64,000 bases of DNA from Symmetrospora coprosmae (GCA_008802785.1 VUYT01000050.1:1-64000); one strand, 5' to 3'. Positions 30,589 to 41,731 are shown, counted from the first letter of the stretch. The notes: a model not told the origin generated them from the sequence alone. Numbers and translations: made by a program.

Positions 30589-33500
30589 TCACGGCAGAAC
30601 TAGCTTACAGTTGACGAGCCAGTGGCTGTTTACAACGACAGGGGTATTCGCCAGTTCGGCTGCGCTGTTTTCTTCGCTCGAATGCGGGACAGCAGACATG
30701 GCGACCTTCCATCGGCCTGCGTCCGTCAAGCGCAGCGTTTCTCTAAGCTGATCGCTAGCTGCCTTCGGCAGCAGGACGACCGGGATGTGTCGGTCTATAT
30801 CTGCGAGCTCCGCGGCGTCTGCAGAGGGGACGAGCAACTCCGCCTCGTCGCCGAGGACTATGAGGCCTTCTGCACCTGCATCTGCAGCATTCCGCATCTT
30901 CTCTGCAAACGTGCAGGAACCTCTTTCGGCGAGCACAAGAGTATGCCGCTCGAGGGATACAGACAGGGGTAGACACGCAAGGGCGTTGTTGGCCGTCTTG
31001 CGATGGGCGGCAGTGACGTCGAAGAGCGCCCAACCTCCTTTCTCGGAGTCGAGCCCGAGCACATCTGGGCCAAACGCCGCCTTGGCTGCCGTAAGGACCA
31101 GTGGCGTGCCTCCTGGTCGCGCAAGCGTGAGCTGCACTTGAGCGGCAGGTGCAGCGAAGACGTTGTTCACGACCGCAGCCTCCCGCTGCACGAGGGCTTG
31201 CGGACGTAAAGCCAAGATGACAGCGAGATCCGCCAGCCATACGGTCGAGCTGGACGAGACCCGATACGGCCCAATTTTGGTAACGTCGTATCCCCCAGAT
31301 GCATCCATCCTTCGTGTGGCTTGTATCCGCAGGCCCTGAATCGACCGAACGAGAAAGCCGTTCCGGTCCGAGAGAACCTGGACCTTTTCTGCCGAGGGCG
31401 ATGTGTCTTCGGATTCGTCGCCTTGCGCGAACAGGAGGGTGATGGTGTAGTCCTGCACGGTGTTGCCGCGGCCGTCAGCTCTGTAAAGGCCCAAATCCAT
31501 CGGAAGCGATGCGAACAGCTTACCTCAGCTGAAGGCGACTCGCAGAACCCGCTCGGATCCCAGAGGCCCCTCCCGATGGCCTCAGTATCGTTCAAGACCG
31601 TGCCGGTCAGGCTCCTCGCGTACTCCATATCTGTCCGATATGGCACTCCAGTCTGTAGCGCATGCATGGCACGGCTTGGCCTGCCTGCGGTGCGGTCCCG
31701 AGGATCGTAACGCGTGCAAATCTGCCGTTCACCCTTCCTCGACTTGGGCGGGGGCTTCAAGAGCGACTTGTCGAGCACCAGCCAGTGCCCCTCTGTGGTG
31801 AAGACGCCGTTGCTGCTCTCAAAATTCAGCATGTTCTCCCCGTCGAAAAGCAGATAAAGGTACTGCGCGATGCGGAAGAGCTATGGTTAATGGGCGTGCC
31901 AGCTTCGCGACAGCCCCTCTCAGTACTTACTGGGAGCATTTCGGACACAGCGAAGCTGTGCATTCTGTCCTGCTGCTGGCCCGTGCTGACGCTTTCCAAC
32001 GCAGCCAAGCCGCACGGCACTTTCGTGCGGTTCGCGATATCGTGGACTACCCGCTCGCCAAAGCGGAGGTACGACGAGTCTTTGGTCGCGCGATAGAGAA
32101 ATAGCGTGGACTCGACGAGCTCAGGTCGAAGCGGCCACGGTAAGGAATCTGCTCGGCGCGTCTGGGTGTTGAAGACTTCAGGCGAGCCGGAGAAACGCTC
32201 CCAGAGAAGAGCGTATCTGTAGGGTCGCCGAAAAGTCAGCTTCCCATCTTCGGTGAGTATTTGGCTGCGTACGTACACTGCGTGCGACTTGATTGCCCTG
32301 ATGGAGACGGAGTCGCACGCGGAGAGATGATCTCGTCAGCAGTGAAAGGGGACGGCCGTGGAGCTGATTGGAACGCACGACTCGAGATCGCCCATCATGG
32401 CCTGCAGTCCGGGAAAGAAGGCTGAAAGCGAGTCGACATTCGCATTGAGCAGAAGGCCAGTGTCCATGTGTACGCGGCGGTACTGCCGGGCCGGGCGCGA
32501 GTTAGTAGCGCCTCTCATTGGTCAACCAACCCGACGTGAGCAACGCCATCACAGCATAGTAAGCTCACCCAGAAACCATCCTTCGATCGCGAGTGCTTCA
32601 TCACGGCGGCATACGCCTCCGCCCAGATGCGGTAGTACTCATCATCACCGAGGAGGATGTACGCCTTCGCAAGGTATTCGAAGAATGAGTCGATACCTGC
32701 ACCCGTGGAAGAAGTGGGCGACAACCACGTCTGCGGCATCAGACGTTAGTTTGCGAAGGGACAAGCGCGAGCGCGAGGTGGCGGAGCTACGTACTCCTGT
32801 TTGCTAGATTCGCTGTCAGCTTCAGGTCTTTAGACTTGTCTCCGAGCAAGAGCGAGACATACGACATTGAGGGTGTTTCCCAGCAGCGATAGCTGGGACC
32901 TTCTGTTCCAAAGCGAGAAGAGCGCTTTCCTCGCGACTGCCTCGTACACGCCATCGCCGGTTAAGCGACTCAGGGTGGCGAACTCGAGGAGCAGGCTGCC
33001 TGCGGCGGCGGAGCAGGTCTCCATGTTCTCGGTCCGGGATAGACCGTGCCGGAGATTGACGCGGGCCCACGGTAACCCGGTCAGGCTGTGCTCGAATGCT
33101 GGAAGCAGACGCTGGCCCAGGTCACGCGCCAGGCGCAACAAGTCGTCCGTGTACCAGTCCAGTGCGAAGCCGTACTTTGGCGAGGAAGCGAAGATGTGCG
33201 CGGACAGCTGTATGGTATGCGGTAGGCAGACAGATTCAAGATGGATCAGGGTCGGTCCTGCACGCTTCTCCCGTTTGGGAACAGACGCACCAGACCACCA
33301 AGAACGCGGATAGTAACTTCAAACACCTGCACGCGCGCATCGATGTCGAAATTGTGGATATCGTCTACCACAAGGCGAACGGACCGGTCGAATCCATCCT
33401 TGTCTCCCAGAACTACAAAGCTGTCGAGCGCGTCGATGAGCGTGAGGGCATAGCCGCCCATCACGTCATTGATTTCATGCTCATCTTGGGTGCCATCGCG

Positions 33501-34037
33501 CGCTGTGCAATTCAGAGCGCGAAGGGTCAGCATGTTTCCCCACCAGAGCGAGCACATGTATGTCTGACAGCTTACACAGGCCCGTGCAGGTGAGCGGCTT
33601 GAGCTCGTCGGCAGGATAAGCGTGCTGCATATCTAGGAGGGGTCTGGAAGTTTCAGCGAGTGGCTCTGGCAGCTGGATGCCTCCTTTATACGCGTGCTAG
33701 ACGCACATGAATCGAAGGCGTGGTACCACAAGTCCTTCGTTAGCAGCCTGCAAGGATGGCCAGGCCCCAAGGTTGGGAAGGGAAAGCGAAGGCGAGCGGT
33801 CTCAGAAGATGACTGCAAGAGTGTGTCGCTATGCTTGCGGTTGTAGAACTGAGCTTACCGGAGCTCCTCCCTTCGGGCCGTGGACATTGCAGCGACGCCC
33901 GCACTGCAACGTCGCGAACCGCGTTCAGGCGGCGGCGACGGTGAGGTGACATCACGGAGGTAGCCTGACCCGAGCAGGATGAGGAGGGAGAGGAGCAAGC
34001 TATGGTAACGGAGATGCACGCCATGCCGCCATTGCAT
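30589..34037 (-). CDS. MNL1: ER degradation-enhancing alpha-mannosidase (EDEM/Htm1, GH47) with PA domain
   Basis: EDEM proteins trim mannose from misfolded glycoproteins and mark them for ER-associated degradation. Exons 34037-33859, 33747-33707, 33632-33576, 33502-33291, 33207-32863, 32730-32569, 32482-32379, 32297-32277, 32216-31931, 31880-31524 and 31452-30589 give about 875 aa. A hydrophobic signal anchor (SLLLSLLILLGSGYL) is followed by WYHAFDSYMQHAYPADELKP, INDVMGGYALTLIDALDS, VQVFEVTIRVLGGL, NLRHGLSRTENMETC, GAGIDSFFEYLAKAYILLGD, MDTGLLLNANVDSLSAFFPG and RPELVESTLFLYRATKD, the GH47 landmarks. The last third holds a protease-associated (PA) domain (LVLAERGSCTFAEKMRNAAD, then VPVVLLPKAASDQL-like). 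A 6-nt extra exon at 32796-32791 (Glu-Tyr) is possible within the intron before 32730. Confidence 0.92.
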
Positions 34038-34245
34038 CGTCTTCGTGCTGAACGGGATCCAAGAGCGAGGAGTGCTGCTGCTGAAACGCGTCGCGAGGAA
34101 GGAGAGAGAAAGAGCCGTGGCGGATGCTGCGTTGCCTGTCTGCCTTCCAGCCACAGAGGCGCCCAGGCAACGACCCGACGACGAAATAGAAGCGCGGGCA
34201 AGACTGTCTTTGAGCAGCACAGCGCTGTCATTGCTACCAGGCACC

Positions 34246-35862
34246 ATGTCAGATTACGCCTCGGCTGTCCTCGGGGCAGCTCTCCTGGCAGGTGAGCCGT
34301 TCGCCCTCTCTGTGCAACGCAAATGAGCAGCGCGGAGGCAATCAGCTGTGACGCTCACACTCTGTTTGCGCTGCAGGATGGGTGAGCTGAGACTTGCACG
34401 GCAGCGTCTCACTACATGCTCACTCGCCAGCTCTGACGCCGACTGAAAACGCATCCCCGGAAAAAGACAATGTCCGCGCAGGAGTGCCAGCAGCCCACCT
34501 GCCCGGGCTGCCCGCTGATGGTCAGCAGGGACGGCAAGGAGAGCTTCTGTGCCCGGTGAGTCGTGGCCACTGCATTCCTCTGCTTCGTCGCTGTCGGATC
34601 AATCAGCGAACGCTGAAGCCTCGCACCATTTGGATCAACCCACGAACGCCACGATCTGGCAGTTGTGACGGGGGAGCAAAGGTCGGCATGCCTCGACAGG
34701 GACCCGTCGAGCCGCTAGCAAAGAGCCTCTCCGCAAGCATCAAGGATCAGACCCGGGCGTCGTCGCCTACATCCAGCCGAGGCGGCGACGAAGATGGCGA
34801 TTCGCTGGATGCTCTGCTCGAGGCGGACATGCCGAATGGCACCGACCGGGCATCTGCGCTAGGACTCGGGAGCCGGCCTGACACTCCGCCTACGCCCGTC
34901 CAGCCTCACCACCAACCTCCGTCGCCCGAACTCGCTCCGCTGAACGCCCTGCCTGACCCGCAAGTAGCGGCCGCACGGCGAGCACAGAGCGACCGCGCGA
35001 GCACGCTCATCGGGCAGAACCTCCTAAAAGGCTGGGCGCTGCTCGATACCCAATGCGAGAACGAGAGCTGCTACGCTGTGCCACTCATGCGACGCGCTGC
35101 CCCTCGTCCCAAGAAGAGCGACAACGAGGATGCGCACAAAGACGGGGCGCCTGCTCCGCCAAAGGCGATCGATCCAAGACGTTACTGCGTCATTTGCGGG
35201 CGAGACTATGTTCGCGAGGACGACGTCGGCGCCTATGAGGCTTTCATGCAGGCTATGCGAGGAGGAGCTGCTGCATCGAGTCAGCAGCCCGCAGGAAGCA
35301 AGAACAGCGTCCGAGGCACTGCGGAACCAGAGGAGCAGGTTCACTCCGCCGCAGCCAAGAAGAGGAGGTTCTCCTCTCAACCGAGTACCAGTGCAGGCAG
35401 GATCAAGCTAGCGAGCTCAGTGCCGGCGCTCGCTGCGCTCCCAAGCAGCATCACAAGCAAGGGTAAGGGCAGGGCAGACACGATTGCGGTGAGCGGATTA
35501 CTTGACGAGCATCGCACCTCGGAGTCCCGACTGATGTTCTGCTACCACGGAAGGCCTCGCCAAGTCCCGCTGCGGTCCGCTCGTTGGCACCAGCTGTTCC
35601 CGCCGCAGCCGATGTGCCAGGTCCGGCAGCTCCCCTTGCGCAGTCGAGGCAAATGGTGGCTCCGGACATGTCCGCTTCTGGTCGATCGGGGCACGCTGCC
35701 GCCATCGCCTCGCTCGAGCGAGCAGCTGCGAAATTGACGAGACGACTCGATGCATTGGTAGAGACGGACATGGCTGTTGATGCGGATCCGGCAAGCTTGG
35801 CACACGCAGCAGATGCACTAGCACGGGTATGTGCCAGTCTAGATAGTGTCAGGCGGTTGTAG
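34246..35862 (+). CDS. Zinc protein with two p27/ZNRD2-type domains
   Basis: Five exons (34246-34291, 34377-34381, 34482-34555, 34663-35488, 35554-35862) give 419 aa. The N-terminus assembles LLAGWECQQ, CPGCPLMVSRDGKESFC and ARCDGG, a first four-cysteine ribbon resembling the Sjogren/scleroderma autoantigen p27 (ZNRD2) family. A second copy lies at about residues 165-240: NLLKGWALLDTQCENESCYA, VPLMRR, then YCVICGRDYVRED. The remainder is Ser/Pro/Ala-rich, with a C-terminal helical segment (AAIASLERAAAKLTRRLDAL) typical of the fungal members. Exon 2 is only 5 nt (GATGG) but is required by phase: it supplies Gly-Trp of the conserved LL-x-GW motif. Function of the family is poorly known. Confidence 0.88.
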
Positions 35863-36224
35863 CGCTAGCGCCCTGTTGTCAGCAAGCAGTGCACCGCAAG
35901 CAAGGACCTCGACCATGCCGCTTGCACGCCTTGATGCGCCGGGCATCGAGGCCTCGCGCAGACTGCATCGCGCACGAGACCGGCGAGTTTTGGATGGGTA
36001 AAAGATTTCAGGCGAATGACAAGCTAGGCAGAAGCTGCAAGGTAGGGGCTACAACGAGACCATGACGAAGAGCCGGACGCTGCGCATGACCCTATTCCTA
36101 CTCCTGCAGTTTGATCACCTTGCTCATCTCCCACACCGAAAGGAGCGTCTCAAAACCCATTGCCTCTGCCCTCGACCGTTCGAGTGGCAGCGTGCGGCGC
36201 GGACAGGTCTTCCAAGCGACACGC
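35863..36224. other. Intergenic between convergent genes
   Basis: 362 bp of 3' flanks between the ZNRD2-like gene and eS1. Nothing recognised. Confidence 0.55.
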
Positions 36225-37535
36225 TTAGACCTGGGCGAGGGGAGTGTGCTCCTTGAACTCGGTCTGTCCAACCTTCTTGCCCTTCTCGGTGACGCCGGTC
36301 TCGCCGTGCGACTCGAGCAGCTTGCCGAGGTCGAAGCGGGGCGATTTGAGAATCTTCACCTTGCGGATGTAGACGTTTTGGAGGGGGTAGATGCCCTGAG
36401 CGGCCTTCTCAATCTCCTTGCCCATGACTTCGGGGATGAGTTTCTGTGCGGTAGGTGAGGGGAGGAAAGGTCAATCAGCATGCCTCTCTGCTGTGGTATG
36501 CCAAGCATAAGGGTCACCCACCTGGACAAGCTCCTTCAGGTCGCACGACTGCGACTCCCTCGTCATGATCTCGAACATCTTGCTCCTGATCTCGCGGACC
36601 TGAGCAGCCTGTGCGTACGTGGTCTTCTTGACCTGGTTGGGGCGCTTCTTGGTGAAGCCGATGGCGAAGAGGCGGAGGAGGTAGCCGTCGGTTGTGCGGA
36701 CATCGACGTGCGCCTCGATGAGCGTCTGCCACTTCCGGACGAGCGAGCGCAGCTTGTCGGACGTGAAGTCCATGCCGTAGAAAGAGGTCAGGCAGTTCTT
36801 GCCCTGAACCTCGTCGATGCGCAGCTTGATCTTCTTGTACGCCTGCTCGTCGTCCTTGTTTAGGTCGGCGAGCGAGAGCTCAAGAACTCGGCCCTTGAGC
36901 GAGTCGGCGGAGTTCTCTGTGGACATTGACACAAAGCAGCATAGGCGTCAGTCATGTTGCTGTACATGGTTTCTCCTTCACTGCAGGTTGGCTCCCGTAG
37001 CCCGCAACGCACTCATGCCCTGAGACCGGTTGGCAAGGGTGACACCGGCATTGCGGTTGTCGAAGAGGGATGGCGCTTTGATGCTAAACCAGTCCTTGCG
37101 TGCGAACGCATCGACCTTTCCCTTCTTGGCTCCCTTCTTGGACTTGGAAAGTCTCTTGTCTTTTTTCCGTGATGAAGCGGTAGAGGTACCTGGTCAGCGG
37201 ATGTGTCGCGCACGCATCGACAGGTATGCGAACTCACTCTTTCCGACAGCCCTGGACAGCGGCGGACGAGGATAAGCTCAATAGCATTAGCATGCATGTC
37301 TCCTTGCCTGTATATAGCCTCGCGCGCCTGCATCCTCCGACCTGGCAGCCTCCAGCAGCAGCAGCAGCTATTTCTCCTCCGTCCTGCCCTGTGGCCCTTG
37401 CTCTGTCTGCCCTGCCGGACCCAGTGCAGGCAACCCTCCATGCTCCGGTTCCAATCCTGCGGCTCTCCGGCTGCTGCATGCTGCTGTGCTCTGTGTCATG
37501 GTCGAAGGTGCTGCTATGCTGTGCCGTACTCACAT
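36225..37535 (-). CDS. RPS1: 40S ribosomal protein eS1 (RPS1 / S3a)
   Basis: eS1 is a component of the small ribosomal subunit near the mRNA exit. Five coding pieces (37535-37534, 37251-37238, 37159-37013, 36916-36522, 36443-36225) give 258 aa, the usual length. The N-terminus is rebuilt as [20 protein letters not shown] only if the ATG is split: AT at 37535-37534 before a GTGAGT donor, G as the first base of a 14-nt exon. Then come [59 protein letters not shown] and [20 protein letters not shown]. The first intron is 282 bp, much longer than others here, as is common for ribosomal protein genes. The 5' UTR exon lies upstream of 37535. Confidence 0.94.
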
Positions 37536-38150
37536 GATTGCAATGTGATTGGGGTAGACAGAGTGGTGTCAAGGGTCGAGGCTGCCTCGAGCCGCGAGCT
37601 GGCGGAAGGATTTGAGGCAGAACCGCCCCTCCTGCCGCCCCAAAAAAAGGGGGTCTGCCGCCACCTCCCCTTCCAGCGGGCAACGGGACACGCGCATACG
37701 AGGCATGGCAAGGCAAGCAGCTCGGCAATGATGTGGTGTCGGTCCTCCGCGGGAAGCATTCTGCAGATGGATGGCAGGCTCCAGCCTGATACCGTTCTTG
37801 CCCGTGTCTTCCGTCTTGAAGCCGTGCCTCCGACTGGATCCCTGACGAAAAGCAGACGAGGAGCGAGCATAGTCATCCCGACCCGCTGATGCGTTCACAC
37901 CTTCACCCTGCGTGACAGTTGTTCACCCTGCGTGACAGTTGCGCGCTGTGCTGCCAGCTCTGATCTTCACAATCCCGGTCCGTCCGGCGCTCGAGATCCG
38001 CCATCGCTCTGTGACAGAGCTCGCCCTTCGCTGACATCTGACAAACTCGATTCCAACATGAACCGTCTTTTGTTGCGTGCATACATGTCGCGGCTGCTCA
38101 TTCAGAAGTACAGGTCGGCCGACTGCGCCACTAACCGTCTCTCCTTCCGC
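37536..38150. promoter_or_regulatory. Upstream region of eS1, with a 20-bp tandem duplication
   Basis: 615 bp between the eS1 start and the end of PRE8. It must contain the 5' UTR exon and promoter of eS1. The only structure seen is a perfect 20-bp tandem duplication (annotated separately). Open frames here are overlapping and unconvincing. Confidence 0.45.
37902..37941 (+). repeat. Perfect 20-bp direct tandem duplication
   Basis: TTCACCCTGCGTGACAGTTG occurs twice in immediate succession, about 370 bp upstream of the eS1 start codon. Each unit contains CGTGAC, which resembles a CRE/ATF-type half site. Confidence 0.9.
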
Positions 38151-39422
38151 TCACAGACTGAGGTAGTCCTTGACCTCTGCCTCGGTCAGCTTCCTGAAGG
38201 TGAGATCGGTTGGCTTCTTGCCGTCGGGTGATGGTGCTGCGGGCGCTTCAGAGCCGCTGATCTGCGCCCCGATCCCAATGACGCCAATCTCTATCGTCTT
38301 TTCCGTCATCTGTCCCTCGAAGCTCTCCTTCAGCGTCAGGAGGGCGGTGTGACTGCGGATTAGACGATGCCATCAGCCGAGGCAGCCAGAGGGAGGAGCG
38401 GCTCTCTCCCAAACACTCACATGGCGTCCTCGAGCGAGATGTCATCATTGTACCGCTTCTCTAGGAAGGTCTTTGCGTTGACGTAGTTCTTGCCTATCGC
38501 TGTGGCCTTCCATGCCCAGAACGAGCCAGACGGGTCAATCTGGAAGAGCGTTGGTCCTGCCTTCTCATCCCAACCTGCTACGAGGAGAGAGACCCCGAAG
38601 GGCCGGACACCTCTGTATGGGCGGCCATTGAGAAAGGGATCAGCGAGAGCTCACGTCCGTTTTGCCCGATCCACGAAGTCGGCAACCATGCGCACGCACC
38701 CGCTCTGCGTCGCCTCTTGCATGACCGTCGCAATCTCCTGTACGAGTACGCGCGTTGGCGGGTACTCTCCGTAGATCTTCCAGTATGCCTGCGCCGACTT
38801 TCGCGCCTTGGTAACGAGGACGCGGTAGTCTGGGCCCATCCCGCTGTAGACCATGCCAATGTTCGGGCAGATGAGAGCGACCTTCTCAATCATGCTGTCG
38901 TCGATGAGGGGGGAGGCCGCCTTCTTTTCGGTAGCGATGACGATGCCGTTGGTGGCTGTATGAGAATAGGACGTGGGGATCAAGCGGCAACCGAGCACCG
39001 GAGAGGACGCTTCAGCTGCCTGCCGTGCGCTCGAGAGGGATGCGAGCGCGCGGATGCACACACCCTTGATGCCGAGCGACGCAGCCCCTGTAGGACATGT
39101 TCAGGCACGAAGTGCAGGGAGGACGCGCGGACTGGCGTCAGCTCGGAGATCTGGCCTGGACGATGAGCATGGGTGCACCGACCCGCTGTGCATGCCGCTA
39201 GCGCATGTTCGATCTGACCGAGCTTGCCTGTGTACACGAGTGCGTCCGTATCAGTTCTGCTGTTCCGCTTCGGTGCTGACCGGGCGGCGGGACCGCGCAA
39301 TCGCCCCCCAGACCTCGCCGGAGGCGCAAGGCTAAAGGCCAGCTGCACGCAAACCGCGACTGACCGCTTGGGCTGAAGGTCGTGAGTGAGAAAGAGTACG
39401 CTGATCCGCCTGGAGTCGCCAT
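38151..39422 (-). CDS. PRE8: 20S proteasome subunit alpha 2
   Basis: Six exons (39422-39365, 39227-39183, 39087-39064, 38955-38700, 38612-38421, 38352-38151) give 258 aa. Diagnostic stretches are [20 protein letters not shown], then [80 protein letters not shown] and [16 protein letters not shown], matching yeast Pre8/PSMA2 rather than other alpha subunits. Exons 2 and 3 are only 45 and 24 nt. It is one of two proteasome alpha genes in this window, 13 kb from PRE5 and on the same strand. Promoter motifs known from yeast (PACE) were not evident by eye. Confidence 0.95.
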
Positions 39423-39707
39423 ATCTGCTGCTGCTGTGCTGTCGTGGCGAGAGGGAGAGGGAGAGCAAGGCCGCAGAAGGGGCACTTCGTCGCCTCGTCA
39501 CCGTCGTCGTAACTCACGTGCCGCAATCAAGTCGGAGAAGCCGCCCCGATGAGAGCAAGCAGCAGCACGGGATGCGGCTCGACTGGCGGTATGGCTCTTT
39601 CTGTACGGCTTTTCAGTGGATAACAACGGGGGTATTCTCCATGCGGGCGGACAATGACAACGAAGGGGCATCTGGGGCGCGAGGTTCAAGGACAAATCCC
39701 TAGATGA

Positions 39708-40842
39708 CTATGCCAGAGTGTCAACGAGAGTGTCCCTCATGTTGCCGATGTTGCTCGAATCGTTGCCAGACAGCTTGAACACGCTCTCGATGACCGAGAT
39801 CTCTGTCGCTGTCGTGTCGATGCCGGTGAAGGCCGCCCAGTCATTGACCACCATCCCGGCGCCGATAACATCTGAACCTCGGTTGACGGTACCCGCCTGT
39901 ATGGATGAGAGCGTAAGGCCTAGACGCCACAAGATGCTCGACTTTCGGTGCGCTGAAGTACTTACCACGAGCGGAACCTGCAGCAAGCTCGAGAGCTCAT
40001 CCTGATCCTGCACTGACGTTTTCGGGTGCACAAGGGCGCCCTGGTTGGTGATGGAGCAGTAGCTTCCGACGAGGACGTTATTTGCAATCGTCTGCCGGAA
40101 GACCTCGACCTTGAGTACGTCCGCAATGATCTCCTCCGTCTCCCTGTCCAGGTCTGGGTGGACTAGCGCGACGTAATCGTTGCATGCGATCACATTACCG
40201 AGTGCTGACAGCCGTTCTTCTACCCTCTGGATGGCTACGGAGTCGGGTAGCGAGTTGCGCAGGTGCTGCAGCTCTTGGTCCGTCGTCGTTGAGGGGACGA
40301 GCAGCCCATGGCGGTTGCCTGAGGGCCACGGGTGAAGCTTCAGCTCTAGCCGCCGGCTGAGTTCGTTGACGAGCGAGACAGCAGCTCACCGACTGTCAAA
40401 CGTCCGATGATGCGCGTCCCGCCGATGGATGTCTGGATGACTGGGATCACATCTGCCAGTTCTGCCTCGAAGGTCGAGTAGAAGTTGGTAGAGCCCGTCG
40501 ATGTAGACGCAAGGCAGTAGCTGATGCGTGGGACAAGCGCGAGCGGTCAGCACAGAGACATGTATTCATGCCGGCTCGCGCGCCTCACGAATTGGTGAGC
40601 TTGGCAAAGACGCCAATGTCCTGTTCAGCGGCGGAAAGCACGAGCGCCGTCAGTCTCGGCTCGAGCCGCTTCGTGCCAGCGTTCGAGCTGCACAGTGCCA
40701 CTGAGACGTTCAAAGACGAACGGAAGAGTTCTCGAATCTGCAGCCTGAAAGAACGGTTCGCGCGCCAATTCATCAGTTGGGGAGCGTCATCGACGGGATG
40801 GACGCGCCACGAAGCGAGCTGCAGCCACTCACGGACAGCCAT
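39708..40842 (-). CDS. TIF6: Eukaryotic translation initiation factor 6 / Tif6
   Basis: eIF6 binds pre-60S subunits, is needed for their biogenesis and blocks premature 40S joining. Six exons (40842-40833, 40744-40722, 40620-40589, 40520-40390, 40318-39966, 39896-39708) give 245 aa, exactly the family size. The N-terminus [20 protein letters not shown] is built from exons of 10, 23 and 32 nt. Then follow [80 protein letters not shown] and [20 protein letters not shown]. The second intron uses a GTTCGT donor. The last intron (69 bp) is a multiple of three without stops. The gene is divergent from TIM9. Confidence 0.96.
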
Positions 40843-41278
40843 ATTGAAACCGACTGAAGGGACTAGAGTTGAACTGAGTCTGGAGAGGGAGTCTATGAGG
40901 GTGTGTAGCTACTATGCCCTGTCTCTTGTGAATGTGAATGTGGAGCAGGAGCAAGGCACACCTCGTCGACGGTCTTCCAAATTTCGGCGGCCAGCGAGCG
41001 ATGCCGTCGAGCGAGAGCTCGCTTCTGACTCCGAGCATCGTCACCAAACCAAGTCAAGCAGGGTGCAGCAGTCACAGGGAGAAGTCCATACTCGCGTCTA
41101 ATGTGAGTCACTGGCATGGTGGTCGGACGTGCTCCCAGGCAGCTTTACTGGCTCTGACGCAATCATCTGTCTCTGTCACTCACGCCGGTTCCCGTGCATT
41201 CATCTGTCGTCGCTCGCCGTCCCAATTGAATCAATGCCGCCCCCATCTGCCGCACTCCCAGAAGAAGCAATACACACA
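40843..41278. other. Divergent promoter region, TIF6 / TIM9
   Basis: 436 bp between divergent start codons. No gene or clear core promoter element recognised. Confidence 0.5.
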
Positions 41279-41731
41279 ATGGACGCATCGGGACTCAACG
41301 CGCAGGAGGCTGCAGCTCTCGAACAGATCATGCAGAAGAAGCAGGTGCGCGCATAGCACCTTTGGCTTTCCGGCTACCGGCCTGTCCAGCAGCACAACAG
41401 CTGAATAGCGTACGAGCACTCCTTGTGCGACCGCTTTGCTCACCCTCAGATGAAGGACTTCATGCAGATGTACTCTGGCCTCGTCGAGCGGTGTTTCAAC
41501 GACTGTGCGCACGACATGAGCTCGGCCAAGCTGAAGTGGGTCGTGCTGCAAGTCAAGGGAGATGCTGTCGGTCAAGCGCGGATGGACTGACATGCTCCGC
41601 TCCTCTGCATCTCCAGGTCATCCGAGGAGACCTGCGTCAACCACTGCGCAGACAAGTTCCTCTCCTTCAGCTCGAGGATCGGCAGCCGGTTCTCTGAGCA
41701 CAACGCCGAGCAGATGCAGAAGATGCAGTGA
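41279..41731 (+). CDS. TIM9: Mitochondrial intermembrane-space chaperone Tim9
   Basis: Tim9 forms a hexamer with Tim10 that escorts carrier precursors and beta-barrel proteins across the intermembrane space. Three exons (41279-41344, 41450-41535, 41617-41731) give 88 aa. The twin CX3C motifs are CFNDC and CVNHC, embedded in the family sequence: [20 protein letters not shown], then [20 protein letters not shown] and IGSRFSEHN. The length and the single pair of motifs fit Tim9 better than Tim8, Tim10 or Tim13, because of the MKDFM start and the RIGSRF segment. Confidence 0.94.

Noticed and set aside
36480-36863. 127-codon plus-strand frame
   Set aside because: Antisense shadow of the main eS1 exon.
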